This document shows, in pieces, positions 1 to 11,306 of a stretch of 64,000 bases of DNA. This stretch comes from Zeugodacus cucurbitae. Taxonomy: Eukaryota > Arthropoda > Insecta > Diptera > Tephritidae. Under the pieces are notes generated by a model. That model ran no database searches. It saw nothing but the letters and a program-made list of their open reading frames with translations, and was not told the DNA's origin. The stretch covers positions 46,295,732-46,359,731 of the forward strand of contig NC_071668.1 in NCBI RefSeq assembly GCF_028554725.1, in the 5' to 3' direction. Within the stretch, counting starts at the first letter, position 1. The number at the start of each line of letters is the position of its first letter. The position numbers and the translations under genes are program-made.

Positions 1-499
1 AGACAGGTTAACCAAAAATATTGTATACCAATTAGTGCTAAGTTAAATTAAAATGTTTATAATTCAAAAAAATAAATACTACTATTAAAAATTAAGAATT
101 ATCTTTCCTAAGATTATAAAATTAAATGTTACATGTTATCAACTAACAATTTTGTAATTAACTTATTTGTTAAAACAAATTTTATGAAAATTTGTGCTTA
201 TTATCAACTCTACGAAAATTTTCATCAATAATTTTAAAAATTTTGACCTCAAGTTCAAATCTCAATCCCGTGGATTTTTATACCAGATATGTATATACTA
301 AGGTTTCCGTCTTTATTCATAAATAATAATTTCACTGTAGTGAATAGTTTACTACAACACAGCAAATCTAAAAGTGAGGAAATGTTCATTCTGAGAATTC
401 GAATGATTCAAACCGATTTATCGTTTAAGTTCAAATTTTACAGTTTCATATGTACATACATAGGTATGTATGTGTCATGTTAGCGTGTTGGAGAGCCAT
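1..499. other. AT-rich non-coding stretch
   Basis: Very AT-rich sequence with no long reading frame and no recognisable domain in any frame. The short frame at 289-483 has no recognisable motif. It may be the inner part of the repeat whose end lies at 695, but I cannot show that. Confidence 0.4.
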
Positions 500-695
500 C
501 TTCTTTATTTGTTTACACGCTACACAACAAAACAAAGAACGAACTTCGCCAAAAATATTTAAATTGATCAGAGACGTTATTCCCTGAATATATTAACATT
601 CCATACAAATAAATGGCCTTGAACAGAGTTCAAAAAGCGTTTTAACTATTTCAAATAAAAATTGGGCGGGGCGAAGTTCGCCGGGTCAGCTAGTA
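500..695 (-). repeat. Terminal segment of an interspersed repeat ending in TACTAGCTGACCCGGC
   Basis: Read on the - strand, this segment begins at 695 with the motif TACTAGCTGACCCGGC followed by a GC-rich stretch. The same 16 bases occur in the other orientation at 10907, at the start of a much longer repeat. The shared end and abrupt change in composition mark a repeat terminus. The family is not one I can name securely. Motifs of this kind recur in many insect genomes, but that is memory rather than a search. Confidence 0.6.
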
Positions 696-1342
696 TAAAT
701 ATATGTTTATGTTAATGTATATAAGCTATTCGAAAAATTGTAAAGTTTGTATTTATTTATGTTGTACAAATAGTATGTTAAACTGATTGATATAACATGT
801 ATTGCATTTTCTTTAATTTACCTATTAAATATTCGTAAAACCATTAAACATAAAATATCTCGTGAACTTCATCTTTAGATATAATATTGAGTATAGAATT
901 CCCTTTTTCTGTGTGAAATACATTGAAATTAGGTTTAAAATCGAAACCTAATTTGGGGATTTTGATTTTGGGGATTATATGGTACACCCGCAATAAACAT
1001 TTTGTTGTTGTGTATTATTGTTATTTTTATGTTATTGTTATTATTAAGTCTGTTGGTAAAAAAATCCCTTACTAATCATCGCGTTTTTCATTAGTTGAAA
1101 TGTAATGGACTTATGTATTAGTACGTATTTTCTACATTCAAGTAGATGTTATTGTAAGTTATGAAATTTAAAAAAAAAAAATTAAATATATGGGCAAATC
1201 CTGCAATACGAACGCCACATTCGTACGCGTTTTCGGTTTGAAATATAACAATTTTTGGTCTTTCAAAAGACATATGTACCTTCAAGTTATACATAGTGTT
1301 TAGTGGAGATTTGAGTGTACTTTCGAATGTCATCAAAATAAT
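696..1342. other. Non-coding spacer
   Basis: AT-rich sequence between the repeat terminus at 695 and the first DINE-like element. No domain, transfer RNA fold or long reading frame is visible. I see nothing specific in it. Confidence 0.4.
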
Positions 1343-2515
1343 TTTATACTCTCGCAACAAAAGTTGCTAAGAGAGTATTATAGTTTTGTTCACATAACGG
1401 TTGTTTGTAAGTCATAAAACTAAACGAATTAGATATAGGGTTATATATATCAAAATGATCAGGATGATGAGACGAGTTGAAATGTCCGTCCGTCTGTCCG
1501 TGCAAGCGATAACTTGAGTAAAAATTGAGATATCTTAATGAAACTTGGAACACATGTTCCTTGGGACCATGAGGGTTGCTAAATCGGTCCACTGCCACGC
1601 CCACAAAATGGCGAAAACCAAAAACATATAAAGTGTCATAACTACGCCATAAATAAAGTTATAACAGTAAAATTTGGAATAAAGGATCGCACTAGGAAGG
1701 GGCATGTTTGGATGTAATTTTTTTGGGGAAGTGGGCGCCCCCAAATCGGTTATTTGTATATATCTCGCAAACCAATGAAGCTATATAAACCAAACTTTCT
1801 GCAGTCGGTTCTCTTACATACCCCACCACAAACCCTGAAAATAGTCGAAATCGGATAATAACCACGCCCACCTCCCATACAAAGGTTAGGTTGAAGATTA
1901 CTAAAAGTGGGTTAACTCACTAACGAAAAACGTCAGAAACACTAAATTTCACATAAGAAATGGCAGGTGGAAGCTGCACTCAGATTTTTTTTACAAAATG
2001 GAAAATTGGCGTGTCGTCGCCCACTTATGATTCAATAACCATATCTCAGGAACTACTCGACCGATTTCAATGAAACTTGGTTTGTAATAGTTTCCTTACC
2101 TCCCAATAATATGTTGTGAAAATAGGCCAAATCGCTTCACAACCACGCCTACTTCCTATATACCAGAACTTTGAAGACGATCTGCATTGTTTACTTTACA
2201 ATATATAAAGAAAGCACTAGTGAAGATATCGGTGCAGAACTTTGCACAAATACTACGTTTATAGTGTGGCAGCCCCATTCTAAAAATCGCCAAAATCGGA
2301 CCATATGTTTTCAAGGCCCCATATATCGAACATGAGGACCTCGGTGCTTGTAACCTAATATTAGGGTTTCCAACTTCCAATGGACTGTATATAATATATA
2401 TGACGAATATGTGGGTCAAATTGTGTATTATATAATATTAATTAAGTTAAATAAATAAATTGCGAGAGTATAAAATGTTCGGTTACACCCGAACTTAGCC
2501 CTTCCTTACTTGTTT
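1343..2515 (+). mobile_element. DINE-1/INE-1-like non-autonomous Helentron, copy 1
   Basis: The element starts with TTTTATACTCTCGCAA, which folds back on itself (CTCTCGCAAC against GTTGCTAAGAGAG). A run of GTCC/GTCT tetranucleotides follows at about 1485-1500. It ends with a short hairpin (GTTCGG, loop, CCCGAAC) and then CTTCCTTACTTGTTT. This is the known layout of Drosophila DINE-1/INE-1: sub-terminal inverted repeat, GTCY microsatellite, core, 3' stem-loop, and no target duplication. No protein is encoded. About eight related copies lie in this window. Confidence 0.8.
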
Positions 2516-2557
2516 ATATATGTACTGCTTACATATAAAATAGAAATACCATTTATA

Positions 2558-3330
2558 TTAATACGATATAATACTCAAAATGAACTTAGTTTTAAATTGA
2601 CTTGCACAGCCATCAGAAAATAAAAATAACTTCGAAATAGCGTTTTGTTCTTTAAGTTTCTTTACAATTAACTGGAGAAAGCAATCAACATCATTGAATT
2701 TCATTTTGATTGAGGAGCCTATAGTTTTCCGCAAAATCGACTTGCAGAACAGCTTCATCTTGTTTAATAGATATTTTCGGTCTTGAAAGTATTTTTGTTG
2801 AGTCCTTTTAACGTAAGTATGCAGTTTAAAGGAAGGTAACTTAGATTCCAATTCATTAATCAAATCAGTTATTGGTCCTTTCGTATGATGATGCGTTTAT
2901 TAATGATTCTCCAATGCTTCCATTCAGTAAGCTCTTCGAGTTGATTAATGTTAATCAAAGGGACGAAAGCGTCTGTAATGTCTTTAATGCACTTGTTACA
3001 TTCATTCCTCATACAAACTTCATTGGTTTCGTCACAACACACTTTAGCTTCCAATAAAAATGAAAAATTGCCGTGGTACTGGCAAAAACACATGTTATGT
3101 GGAAGCTTACTAGACAATTCCACGTGTTTTTGTCGGTTGTTATGAAATTTAGTACGTGAAATATTTGTTCCAGGAAACGTTGTTTTAAACAATTCATATG
3201 CTTCTCTAATTGTCATAACCATGAATCTTTTAGATATTGGAAGGTTATTTGATTTTGATATAAGTGTGGACTTTCTTCCGGCAGTTTCCGTAGAGATGTC
3301 ATCATTAGTGTAATTTCTATAACACTGTAT
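2558..3330 (-). pseudogene. C-terminal half of a transposon-type protein with an FSDG-ASQFK motif
   Basis: Two overlapping reading frames on the - strand (about 3330 to 2869, then 2863 to 2558) together resemble a widespread but poorly characterised family of repetitive, probably transposon-encoded proteins. Visible signs are a Cys/His-rich block (MCFCQYHGNF, then CCDETNEVC and CNKC) and, near the end, FSDGCASQFK, which I remember as typical of that family. The frame breaks at about 2866, and the frame closes soon after the motif at 2558. The N-terminal part is probably the fragment at 4692-4979, separated by DINE-like copy 2. The family name is not known to me and no function is claimed. Confidence 0.5.
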
Positions 3331-4273
3331 AAGTGGGCGTGGCCCCACCCACAAATCAGTTATTTGTATTTAACTGGCAAACCAATAAAGCTATATAAAC
3401 CAAACTTTCTGCAGTCGGTTCTCTTACGTACCCCACCACACACCATGAAAATAGTTGAAATCGGATAATAACCACGCCCACCTCCCATACAAAGGTTAGG
3501 TTGAAAATTACTAAATCTGGGTTAACTCACTAACGAAAAACGTCAGAAACAATAAATTTTGCAGAAAAAATGACAGAAGGGAGCTGAACTCAGATTTTTT
3601 TACAAAATAGAAAATGGGCTTGGCATCGCCTACTTATGGGTCAAAAACCATATCTCAGGAACTACTCGACCGATTCGAATGAAATTCGGTATATAATATT
3701 TTCTTGACACCCTGATAACACGGACAAAAAATGGGCGAAATCGCTTTTTGAAATCCATCTTATTCCTTCACTTTATAATATATACATAAGGAACCAATGA
3801 AGATAGCGGAATAAAACTTTACACAAATAGTGCATATCATCTCTGGCTTCACTTGTGAAAAAATTGTCGAAAACGGACTATAACTTTTCAAGGCCCCAGA
3901 TATCGAACATGTTGAACTCAGCGACTAAGGGTAAATTTTAAAATTTGGGTAAATCTCTCAGATAATTTAATGTAATTCATAGGAAATATAGTGTTCTGTT
4001 AAAAAAAATATTAAAATTGGGTCATAACATCTCCATATACCTAATTATTGGTTTTTCAAAAATAAGGTGGGCTTTATTCCGCATATATGTATTGGTTAAT
4101 ATTAGAATTACCTCAGCCCTCATATAGTATATATTACGATTTTCGTTATTCTATTAAACTTTATGCCGAATTTAAGGGTTAATTTGTATGTTATCTTAAT
4201 AAAATTTCTTCAATAAATTGCGAGAGTATAAAATGTTCGGTTCCACCCGAACTTAGCCTTTCCTTACTTGTTT
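3331..4273 (+). mobile_element. DINE-1-like element, copy 2, lacking its 5' part
   Basis: The similarity to the other DINE-like copies begins in mid-element at AAGTGGGCGTGGCC and continues to the 3' hairpin and CCTTACTTGTTT. The 5' hairpin and GTCC run are missing. The copy sits between the two halves of the broken gene at 2558-3330 and 4692-4979. It encodes nothing. Confidence 0.7.
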
Positions 4274-4489
4274 GTTTGAACTTCTTCTTCCTCTTGCAAG
4301 TATTTTTCTGTAAGCATTCTAAGAATTTCTTTTTTTTTTGTTAATGTCTTTTGGTAACGCTAATTCCACAATTGTGCCGACTCAAGTCACACGTACGCTT
4401 ACGCTCTATATCAGTAAACATCGCGCATGGCTATGGCACTTTGCATAAGTGCCCTGCGCGAAATGCCTACTTTTATGAATGTCGTTTTA

Positions 4490-4725
4490 TGTTAGGTATT
4501 ATATTTATGGTTTTAAGCTTTTTAAAGACAGAAAAGTTAATGCTTTTGTGTTCTAATATACTTGTTTAAATAATAAAATAACTAAAATGAATAAATGAGC
4601 ACAAAAAATCATGTTTTATGAAAAAATTAAAAACATATTTAAAATGTTAGGCTACAGAGTTCTCACTGGGTATTCATTATTTCGTGCTCTCCTATACAGT
4701 CACAATTCCTCTCGTGCCGACCACT
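4490..4725. repeat. Diverged dispersed repeat, first copy
   Basis: This segment aligns by eye with 16655-16885: both share a run from TTAATGCTTTTGTGTTCTAA (TTAATACTTTTAAGTTCTAA in the second copy) through AAAATGAATAAA to TCACAATTCC-CTCGT-CCGA. The family is unclassified and no terminal repeats are obvious. Confidence 0.5.
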
Positions 4726-4979
4726 GACTTATATGCACCATCCAACGATATTATTGGTTGCTCTTGTTGTTTTTGTATAAATTTATAAATTTGCATACGG
4801 TTTCGGTGGTCAGCCTTTACTTTTTTTGATAATGAATCATCATTTTTAAGTTTTTCTTTAAGATTTTTTCTATAAATCTCCATTATTTTCGCATTTTTTA
4901 AACGTTCTATTTGTGTTAAGTTTTCACTCGATTGAATTTTTTTGCGATATTTTCGAATACGCTATGCACCCATTTTCAT
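4692..4979 (-). pseudogene. N-terminal fragment of the same transposon-type protein family
   Basis: Starting at the ATG at 4979 the frame reads MKMGA, then a TAG stop, then RIRKYRKKI and a long lysine/arginine-rich, probably helical run (MEIYRKNLKEKLK and so on) to about 4740. A basic start of this type (R-RYR-KLK followed by K/R/E-rich helix) is what I recall at the N-terminus of the proteins that carry the FSDG-ASQYK motif further on. Order and strand fit a single gene read from 4979 down to 2558, interrupted by the repeat at 4490-4725 and DINE-like copy 2. The stop at the fifth codon after the two Met residues and the missing middle make it non-functional. Confidence 0.45.
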
Positions 4980-5819
4980 TTTTTCAACTGTTATTATTAA
5001 ATATTATACTGTAAACAAACAATTTTCTGTGGTACCAATATGCCGATAATCTAAAGTGACACTGAAAGATAATTGCAAATGATTCAAACGAAACCAAAGG
5101 CGAGACAACATGAAATTTACCGTTTAAAAAATAATCGCTAATCGGTACGATTATAGTAGGCTAAGAATAGTAGGCGAAGAATAGATTTCCGTTACGCACG
5201 CTACAACGCATTCACCTGGCATTTCATACCAAATTTTAATGTTTCCAGAAAAGTTATCGAAATTTTTTTTACAAATTTTAAGGAGAATTGAGTGAATAAC
5301 AATATGGCTTTCGATTGGACCATCTATGTTAATACTAAAGCAATGATGAACACGTAAAAAATTTCACTTTTTTTGTACACCTGAAAAGACCTGAGGTAGG
5401 GTAGGATTTGGTAATAATTTTTATATTAATCATCATCGACATAATTTTTTTTATACATTTATAAAATTGGATATCTATTCTAATGCTCCATTAAAAAAAA
5501 ATTAGGTTGGATTAAGTTCAAATATTTTTGATTGGTAGACAGTTTCTGGGATATGCCCATATTTTTTACACAATTTTTTGTTTTCTATTCGTAAATCTAA
5601 AAAAAAAAATATATTAATTTTTCAATGAAACTTAAAATCATTAATCAACACGATAAAAACAATTAAATTTCAAACTAAAATATTTTTGTCCCACTAGCTT
5701 GTATTAAACGATACACTGTGCGGCGCCTGGAACATTTTGTAGACGGCAGCGACATATAAAACAGCAATTTCATTGTTGCCGTACTAAAACCTTTCACTTC
5801 AATAAAATGTACATAGTTA
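4980..5819. other. Non-coding spacer
   Basis: AT-rich sequence upstream of the broken gene at 4979 and before a Harbinger terminus at 5820. No domain or long frame can be supported. Confidence 0.35.
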
Positions 5820-7306
5820 CAGCCCTATTATGAAAAAACCTCGTAACGGAGTTGAGAGGAAAAATTTGTGAGGTTTCTTGTGACGTACATTTTTTGAGTC
5901 TATGCTGGCTCGAACCTCATAAGAAAAAAGCTTAAAAAGTCACCGATTGAGGTGAAAAGCATTTTGCTGTCAAACGTTGTTTCAAAAGAAATAAATTCAA
6001 AATAAATACAAGTTTGAACTGGATAATCAACAAATGTAAGTAATTTTGTAAATTTAATAATTTTAATTAAATGTAATAATTTCGTTTACTTTTAGGCGTA
6101 CAAAATTTGAGAGAACAACTCAGGAGCAGCTGCAACATTTCATAATGTTCTGCAAGCATCATCCTGAGTTGCAACGCGGGAAGCGAACTACGACCAACCC
6201 TCAAGGGCTGCAAATGCTTTGGTCGGAGTTAGCAGATACTCTTAATTCGTTAAGAGGTCGGACGCGTACAGCAGCCATGTGGAGGGAGGTAAGTTCACAA
6301 ATGTTTGTGTGTTTTTTACCTTATTAAAATTTATTTTTTCCACACAGTCTTTAATGCATTGGAAGCACCAATTGCGGTCTCGTGCGCGAAAAATAAAGGC
6401 GCATGCGGAAGGAACTTGTGGAGGCCCTCCGTCGCAAGCTATTTCTGAATTTGAAGAGCAGGCAAGCGGAACCTTTGGGGCAGCAGCGGTGAATGAATTA
6501 CCGGTTATGTGGGTTTTGGATCACCAGGTATATATATACATATATATACTATTTTAATTTTTGTCGGGGTATATACGGGAGTGTGTTTTCATAATATTAC
6601 GCTATGTGTTAATTCTTCTTTTTTGTTTGATATTTGATGCATTGTCCGTCCATGAGTGAATTTGTGTTGAATTAGGTTTTTTGATTTGTTTTCCTTCCTT
6701 TTCACTTGTTTTGAGTTTTGCGTGAATTTGAGTATGTGTTATTTGTGTCTTTTCTTCACCAATTTGGGTTTTCGTGTTGTTCACCTTCTCTTGCCTATAT
6801 ACTTACGGGTTTTGCCGCCGCTGTATATAAATACGGATCCTGTCACAGTTGAAGCTCCTGCCTCATTACTTGTGGCATCTTGTCCAGGTCCCTCCCCAAC
6901 AGCCACATCGTCTGCTCCAGCTTGCTCCAATCAATCACCGTTAATTGAATCACCTCCTTCTGCCCCATATCCGTCCGCTACCATCGCTTCTGAAGGGAAA
7001 TTAACAGCAGCGAAAATGCTTGGAGCAGTTTTAAGAAAAATGGAGGAGGCTATTATCTACAGAGAACAATTGTAGAACAAAATGAGCAGATGACGGGTTT
7101 GCGCAGTCATATAACTCAATCAATAACCTCGATGTCAGAGGTTATGCTTAAATTATTAAATAATAAAATAAATAAATAATAAAATAAAATAATAAAATAA
7201 ATAAATAATAAAATAAATAAATTATAAATAATTAAATAAATATTAGTTAGTAATAATAAATACTGAATTATTTAAACATATGTAGATGTCTTTTTATTCA
7301 TATTTA
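5820..7306 (-). mobile_element. Truncated PIF/Harbinger element C carrying only the accessory gene
   Basis: The left boundary is TTA followed by CAGCCCTATTATG, a variant of the CAGCCCTATTCTGTGC terminus seen on the other Harbinger copies here. The accessory Myb-like gene lies next to this end and points away from it, as it does at the right end of element A, so this copy is in reverse orientation. No transposase and no opposite terminus are present. A different Harbinger end starts at 7307. Confidence 0.6.
6096..7179 (+). pseudogene. Harbinger accessory (Myb/SANT-like) protein gene, broken
   Basis: The exon at 6096-6288 (193 nt) encodes a Trp- and Arg-containing helical block (EQLQHF, FCKHHPELQRGK, LWSELADTLNS) and is followed by GTAAGT. 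The next exon, 6348-6527, continues with LMHWKHQLRSRARKIKAHAE and PPSQAISEFEEQA. Harbinger elements carry such a second gene, whose product helps the transposase bind and enter the nucleus. The homologous gene of element A has an equal 193-nt exon. An upstream mini-exon ends AT before GTAAGT at 6036, so the first ATG would be split by the intron. A later exon (from about 6840) ends in KMLGAVLRKMEEAI, where a one-base shift near 7072 closes the frame. A continuation in another frame (VEQNEQMTGLRS) follows, to 7179. Confidence 0.6.
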
Positions 7307-7660
7307 CAGCCCTATTCTGTGCACTTGACAAAATAACAAAAAAATTTAAATTTTTTTCAAGTAAGAAATTTTTTGGTATTCTGTGACAATTTTGATAAAA
7401 AAAAAGCTTCAGTACGCATAGCTTTTCCCCGCACGTGTGGGAAAAAAAATAATGTAAACAGAAACAGCTGATTTCTGTGCAATTATATTCGAATTGAATT
7501 GAAAATTTAATTGCATTATTTTATTACGTAAGTTTTCAAATGCATTCCAATATTTGTTATAAAATAGTTAATAATTTAACATTAATTTCACAGTAAGTCC
7601 TGTGCTCTTTGGCTAGATGTGAAGATTCTGAGAATGCGCAAATATATTGTGTGTGATAGC
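7307..7660 (-). repeat. Right-end fragment of a PIF/Harbinger element
   Basis: TTA then CAGCCCTATTCTGTGC opens a segment that matches 25998-26330 for about 350 bp, and matches the reverse complement of the right end of element A (22500-22693). It includes CATAGCTTTTCCCC and CACGTGTGGG. The partner end is missing. Confidence 0.65.
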
Positions 7661-8066
7661 CAAAATGAGCCATACCACCAAAAAACACCAAGAGTATAGC
7701 TGAATGAATAAAGTGATACGAATATGAATCATATTATATGATCAAAGTAAAACTGACGAAGTCTGTGCCGCCGCTAGGCAAATGTGGCCTGTGGGAATTG
7801 ACTAACGATGTGTTTTGTTCGTTGATATTTAGGTAATTCACAAGCTTTGTTGTATATCTTTTGTCATATTTTAATATTCTTAAAAAATATGACACTTGTG
7901 AGCTCCCTTAACCCTTTATCACTCAACTAAGTAAAAACGGAAAAACTGTATCGTTTCTAATAGAATGAAATACGTGTTTTATAGTTTAAAAATTTTTTTT
8001 ATTTGGGTGAAAAACAATAAAAAAGAGTATGTGACAGATATGTCACGTTATGTAACAACGTATCTA

Positions 8067-10364
8067 TGTATGTATGTGATTGGCGTTGCAACCGTTTAGC
8101 CGGTTATAGCCGAATCGACGATAGTGCCACCTCTCTACCTCCTTCGCAGTTCGGCGCCAGATGGAGATCCCAAGTGTAACCAGATCGCTTTCCACCTGGT
8201 CCCTCCAACGGAGTGGAGGCCTTCCCCTTCCTCGGCTTCCTCCGGCGGGTACTGCATCGAACACTTTCAGGGCTGGAGTATTTTCGTCCATTCGGACAAC
8301 GTGACCTAGCCAGCGTAGCCGCTGTCTTTTTATTCGCTGAACTATGTCAATGTCGTCGTATAACTCGTACAGCTCATAGTTCCATCGTCTGCGGTATTCG
8401 CCGTTGCCAATGTTCTGAGGACCATAAATCTTACGCAAAATTTTCCTATCGAAAACTCCTAGTGTCGTCTCATCTGATGTTGACATCGTCCAAGCTTCTG
8501 CACCGTAAAGCAGGACGGGAATGATAAGCGACTTGTAGAGCTTGATTTTGGTTCGTCGAGAGAGGACTTTACTGTTCAATTGCCTACTCAGTCCAAAGTA
8601 GCACCTGTTGGCAAGAGTTATTCTGCGCTGGATTTCGAGGCTGACATTGTTCGTTTTGTTGATGCTGGTTCCCAGGTATACGAAATTATCTACGACCTCG
8701 AAGTTATGACTGTCAACAGTGACGTGGGAGCCAAGACGCGAATGCCGTGACTGTTTGTTTGATGACAGGAGATATTTCGTCTTGTCCTCATTCACCTCCA
8801 GACCCATTCGCTTCGCCTCCTTATCCATGCGGGAAAAAGCAGAACAAACGGCGCGGTTGTTACTTCCGATGATATCAATATCATCGGCGTACGCCAGGAG
8901 CTGTACACTCTTGTAGAAGATTGTACCTTCTCGGTTTAGCTCTGCAGCTTTATAATTTTTTCCAGCATCAGGTTAAAGAAGTCGCACGATAGTGAGTCAC
9001 CTTGTCTGAAACCTCGTTATCGAACGGCTCGGAGAGGTCCTTCCCAATCATGACCGAGCTTTTGGTGTTTCTCAACGTCAATTTACACAGCCGTATTAGT
9101 TTTGCGGGGATACCAAATTCAGACATCGCGGCGTAAAGACAACTCCTTTTCGTGCTGTCGAAAGCAGCTTTAAAATCGACAAAAAGGTGGTGTGTGTCGA
9201 TCCTCTTTTCACGGGTCTTCTCCAAGATTCGGCGAATGGTGAATATCTGGTCAGTTGTCGATTTTCCAGGTCTAAAGCCACACTGATAAGGTCCAATCAG
9301 TTCGTTGACGGTGGGCTTTAGTCTTTCACACAGTACGCTCGATAGAACCTTGTATGCGATATTTAGGAGGCTGATCCCACGGTAATTGGCGCAGATTGTG
9401 GGATCTCCCTTTTTATGGATTGGGCAGAGCACACTGAGATTCCAATCGTCAGGCATGCTTTCTTCCGACCATATTCTGCAAAGAAGCTGATGCATGCACC
9501 TTATCAGTTCTTCGCCGCCGAATTTGAATAGTTCTGCCGGTAATCTATCGGCCCCCGCTGCTTTGTTGTTCTTCAAGCGGGTAATTGCTATTCGAATTTC
9601 TTCATGGCCGGGTAATGGAACATCTGTTCCATCGTCATCGATTGGGGGATCGGGTTCGCCATCTCCTGGTGTTGTACTCTCACTGCCATTCAGCAGGTCG
9701 GAGAAGTGTTTCCTCCATAATCCCAGTATGCCCTGGACATCGGTTACCAGATTACCACCTTGGTCTCTACATAAGGATGCTCCGGTCTTGAAACCTTCGT
9801 TAAGTCGCTTCATTTTTTCATAAAATTTTCGAGCATTCCCTCTGTCTGCCAGCTTCTCAAGCTCTTCGTACTCACACATTTCGGCCTCTTTCTTTTTTTG
9901 TATGCAGATGCGTCTCGCTTCCCTCTTCAGCTCTCGGTATCTATCCCATCCCGCACGTGTTGTGGTCGTTTGCAACGTTGCGAGGTAGGCAGTCTGCTTC
10001 GTACCAGCTTGTTTTTTGTCGTTGCCGAAAACCAATTGTTTCGGCTGCAGCGGTACGCAGTGAGTTTGAGATGCCATTCCACAGTTCCCTTATACCGAGA
10101 TGCTGATGAGTGCTCTCAGAGAGCAGGAGTACAAGTCGAGTAGAGTATTTCGTGGCTGTCTGTTGCGATTGCAGCTTTTCGACGTCGAAACTTCCTTGTG
10201 TTTGTTGACGGGTATTCTTTGCTACCCAGAGGATACTTGGTCTAAAACCGGAAGTCGTGAGCTGCTTGAACCATGTGGAGAAGAATCGTTTCTGGCCACT
10301 CCCAAGTGAATGACAATCAAAAACTTTCCTCACTTGCGTGAACTTCTACACATGATCCTCCTCC
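8067..10364 (-). mobile_element. RTE-clade non-LTR retrotransposon, copy 1
   Basis: The insertion is flanked by the 8-bp direct repeat CGTATCTA (8059-8066 and 10365-10372). Its 3' end carries an ACAT-type microsatellite tail, as expected for the RTE clade. The 5' end is present, but the region that encodes the endonuclease in copy 2 is missing, so the copy is an internal-deletion derivative of about 2.3 kb. It lies in the tail of a piggyBac remnant. Confidence 0.85.
8094..10077 (-). pseudogene. RTE reverse transcriptase, broken (copy 1)
   Basis: The frame from 10077 to 8968 contains the RT fingers and palm (KNNKAAGADRLPAELF, PIHKKGDPTICANYRG, QCGFRPGKSTTDQIF, FVDFKAAFDS). The frame from 8828 to 8064 contains the later part (KTKYLLSSNKQ, TSINKTNNVSLEIQRR, LRWLGHVVRM). 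YADD is present on the DNA between them but in a shifted frame. A four-base loss near 9017 and a two-base loss near 8950, compared with copies 2 and 3, split the gene. Motif A keeps its catalytic Asp (FVDFK), unlike copies 2 and 3. The N-terminal endonuclease is absent. Confidence 0.8.
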
Positions 10365-10421
10365 CGTATCTAAGCTCATTAAATAATAATATTTGTATTT
10401 CGTGAATATTTACATGTTTTT

Positions 10422-10845
10422 TTAAGAAGTTTTAGTGTGAAATTCTTTGAAGCAGTTGTTTTGCTTGTTGTAGCATAAAGCCACAACACATTTTTCACAT
10501 ACCGTTTGTGATACTCCAACACATCCTGGACGCTTGCAACGAATTCGTTTTTCTGCCCATACCGGCCAGTGTCCAACTTGATCTTGCCTAACTGCCATAG
10601 GAGGAACATGTTGGGCTGGGCCCTTATGCTTTTTAGATTATATCTCCTCTTGAATTCCTCTTCGTTTCATAGGGGACTTTGTACCCAATTTGCACAACAC
10701 CGTGGCAACTTCGAAACGAAAATCTGCAGATGAGAACTGATTGCCCTCTAATTTTTTTTCTTTATGAGCTCTTTTGTATAAGAGTCAAGCATTAGACACT
10801 GCAAGGTCTAAAAACTGATAAAATAGACGAACGTACCATCACTTG
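10422..10845 (-). pseudogene. piggyBac transposase, C-terminal fragment (element 3)
   Basis: The frame has no start codon. It reads WYVRLFYQFLDLAVSNA, then a TGA where Trp is expected, then LLYKRAHKEKK and FRFEVATVLC, a second stop (TAA near 10640), and a Cys-rich end: VGHWPVWAEKRIRCKRPGC, VCEKCVVALC and NNCFKEFH, with its stop at 10422. This Cys/His arrangement is the C-terminal zinc-binding domain of piggyBac transposases, which contacts the element ends. The three Asp residues of the catalytic core lie upstream and are not present here. Confidence 0.7.
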
Positions 10846-11306
10846 CTTATTACCTTATTACTCAATGTTACAGAAATGGTACAAACCTAAACTTCACTAT
10901 ATATTGTACTAGCTGACCCGGCCACACGTTTTTGTGGCAAGGTATACATTAAATTAAGTTGGTCCAATCTTGGCTTGACATGATGACAACTTACACTAAT
11001 TTTAATTGCAAAGTGAGTGTTGATAGTTCAGGCAATTTTAAATAGTTTGGGATAATTGACTACGTCATTCTGGTTTGTAGCTGTGTCTGTATTTTTTTAC
11101 CACCAATATAGGTCATTCAATCAGTCATTTATGGTTATTATATTGAGGTTTCATGTCAGGAAAACTTCTCTTTCGAGTCAATGAAGTGACAGAAATCTGT
11201 TGGAAATGCTATTAATCTATCGAGGTGTCAACTGCGACCCTACCATTTCCAACTGATTCTACAATCCCAATTTGATATTGTTGCAAAAACACTCATATGT
11301 TAGCAT

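Larger units (their letters stand above)
7912..10845 (-). mobile_element. piggyBac element 3, 3' half, split by RTE copy 1
   Basis: A TTAA at 7908-7911 is followed by CCCTTTATC, the kind of terminus expected for piggyBac and similar to the CCCTTT end of element 1. Reading on the - strand, the transposase C-terminus ends at 10422. The short untranslated tail is then interrupted by RTE copy 1 (8067-10364) and resumes at 8066 down to 7912. The 5' portion beyond 10845 is not recognisable. Confidence 0.55.

Noticed and set aside
2872..3145. + strand frames opposite the FSDG-ASQFK gene
   Set aside because: The coding signal is on the - strand; these are shadow frames without motifs.
8124..10309. 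+ strand frames across RTE copy 1
   Set aside because: The reverse transcriptase is clearly on the - strand; the same shadow frames recur opposite copies 2 and 3.
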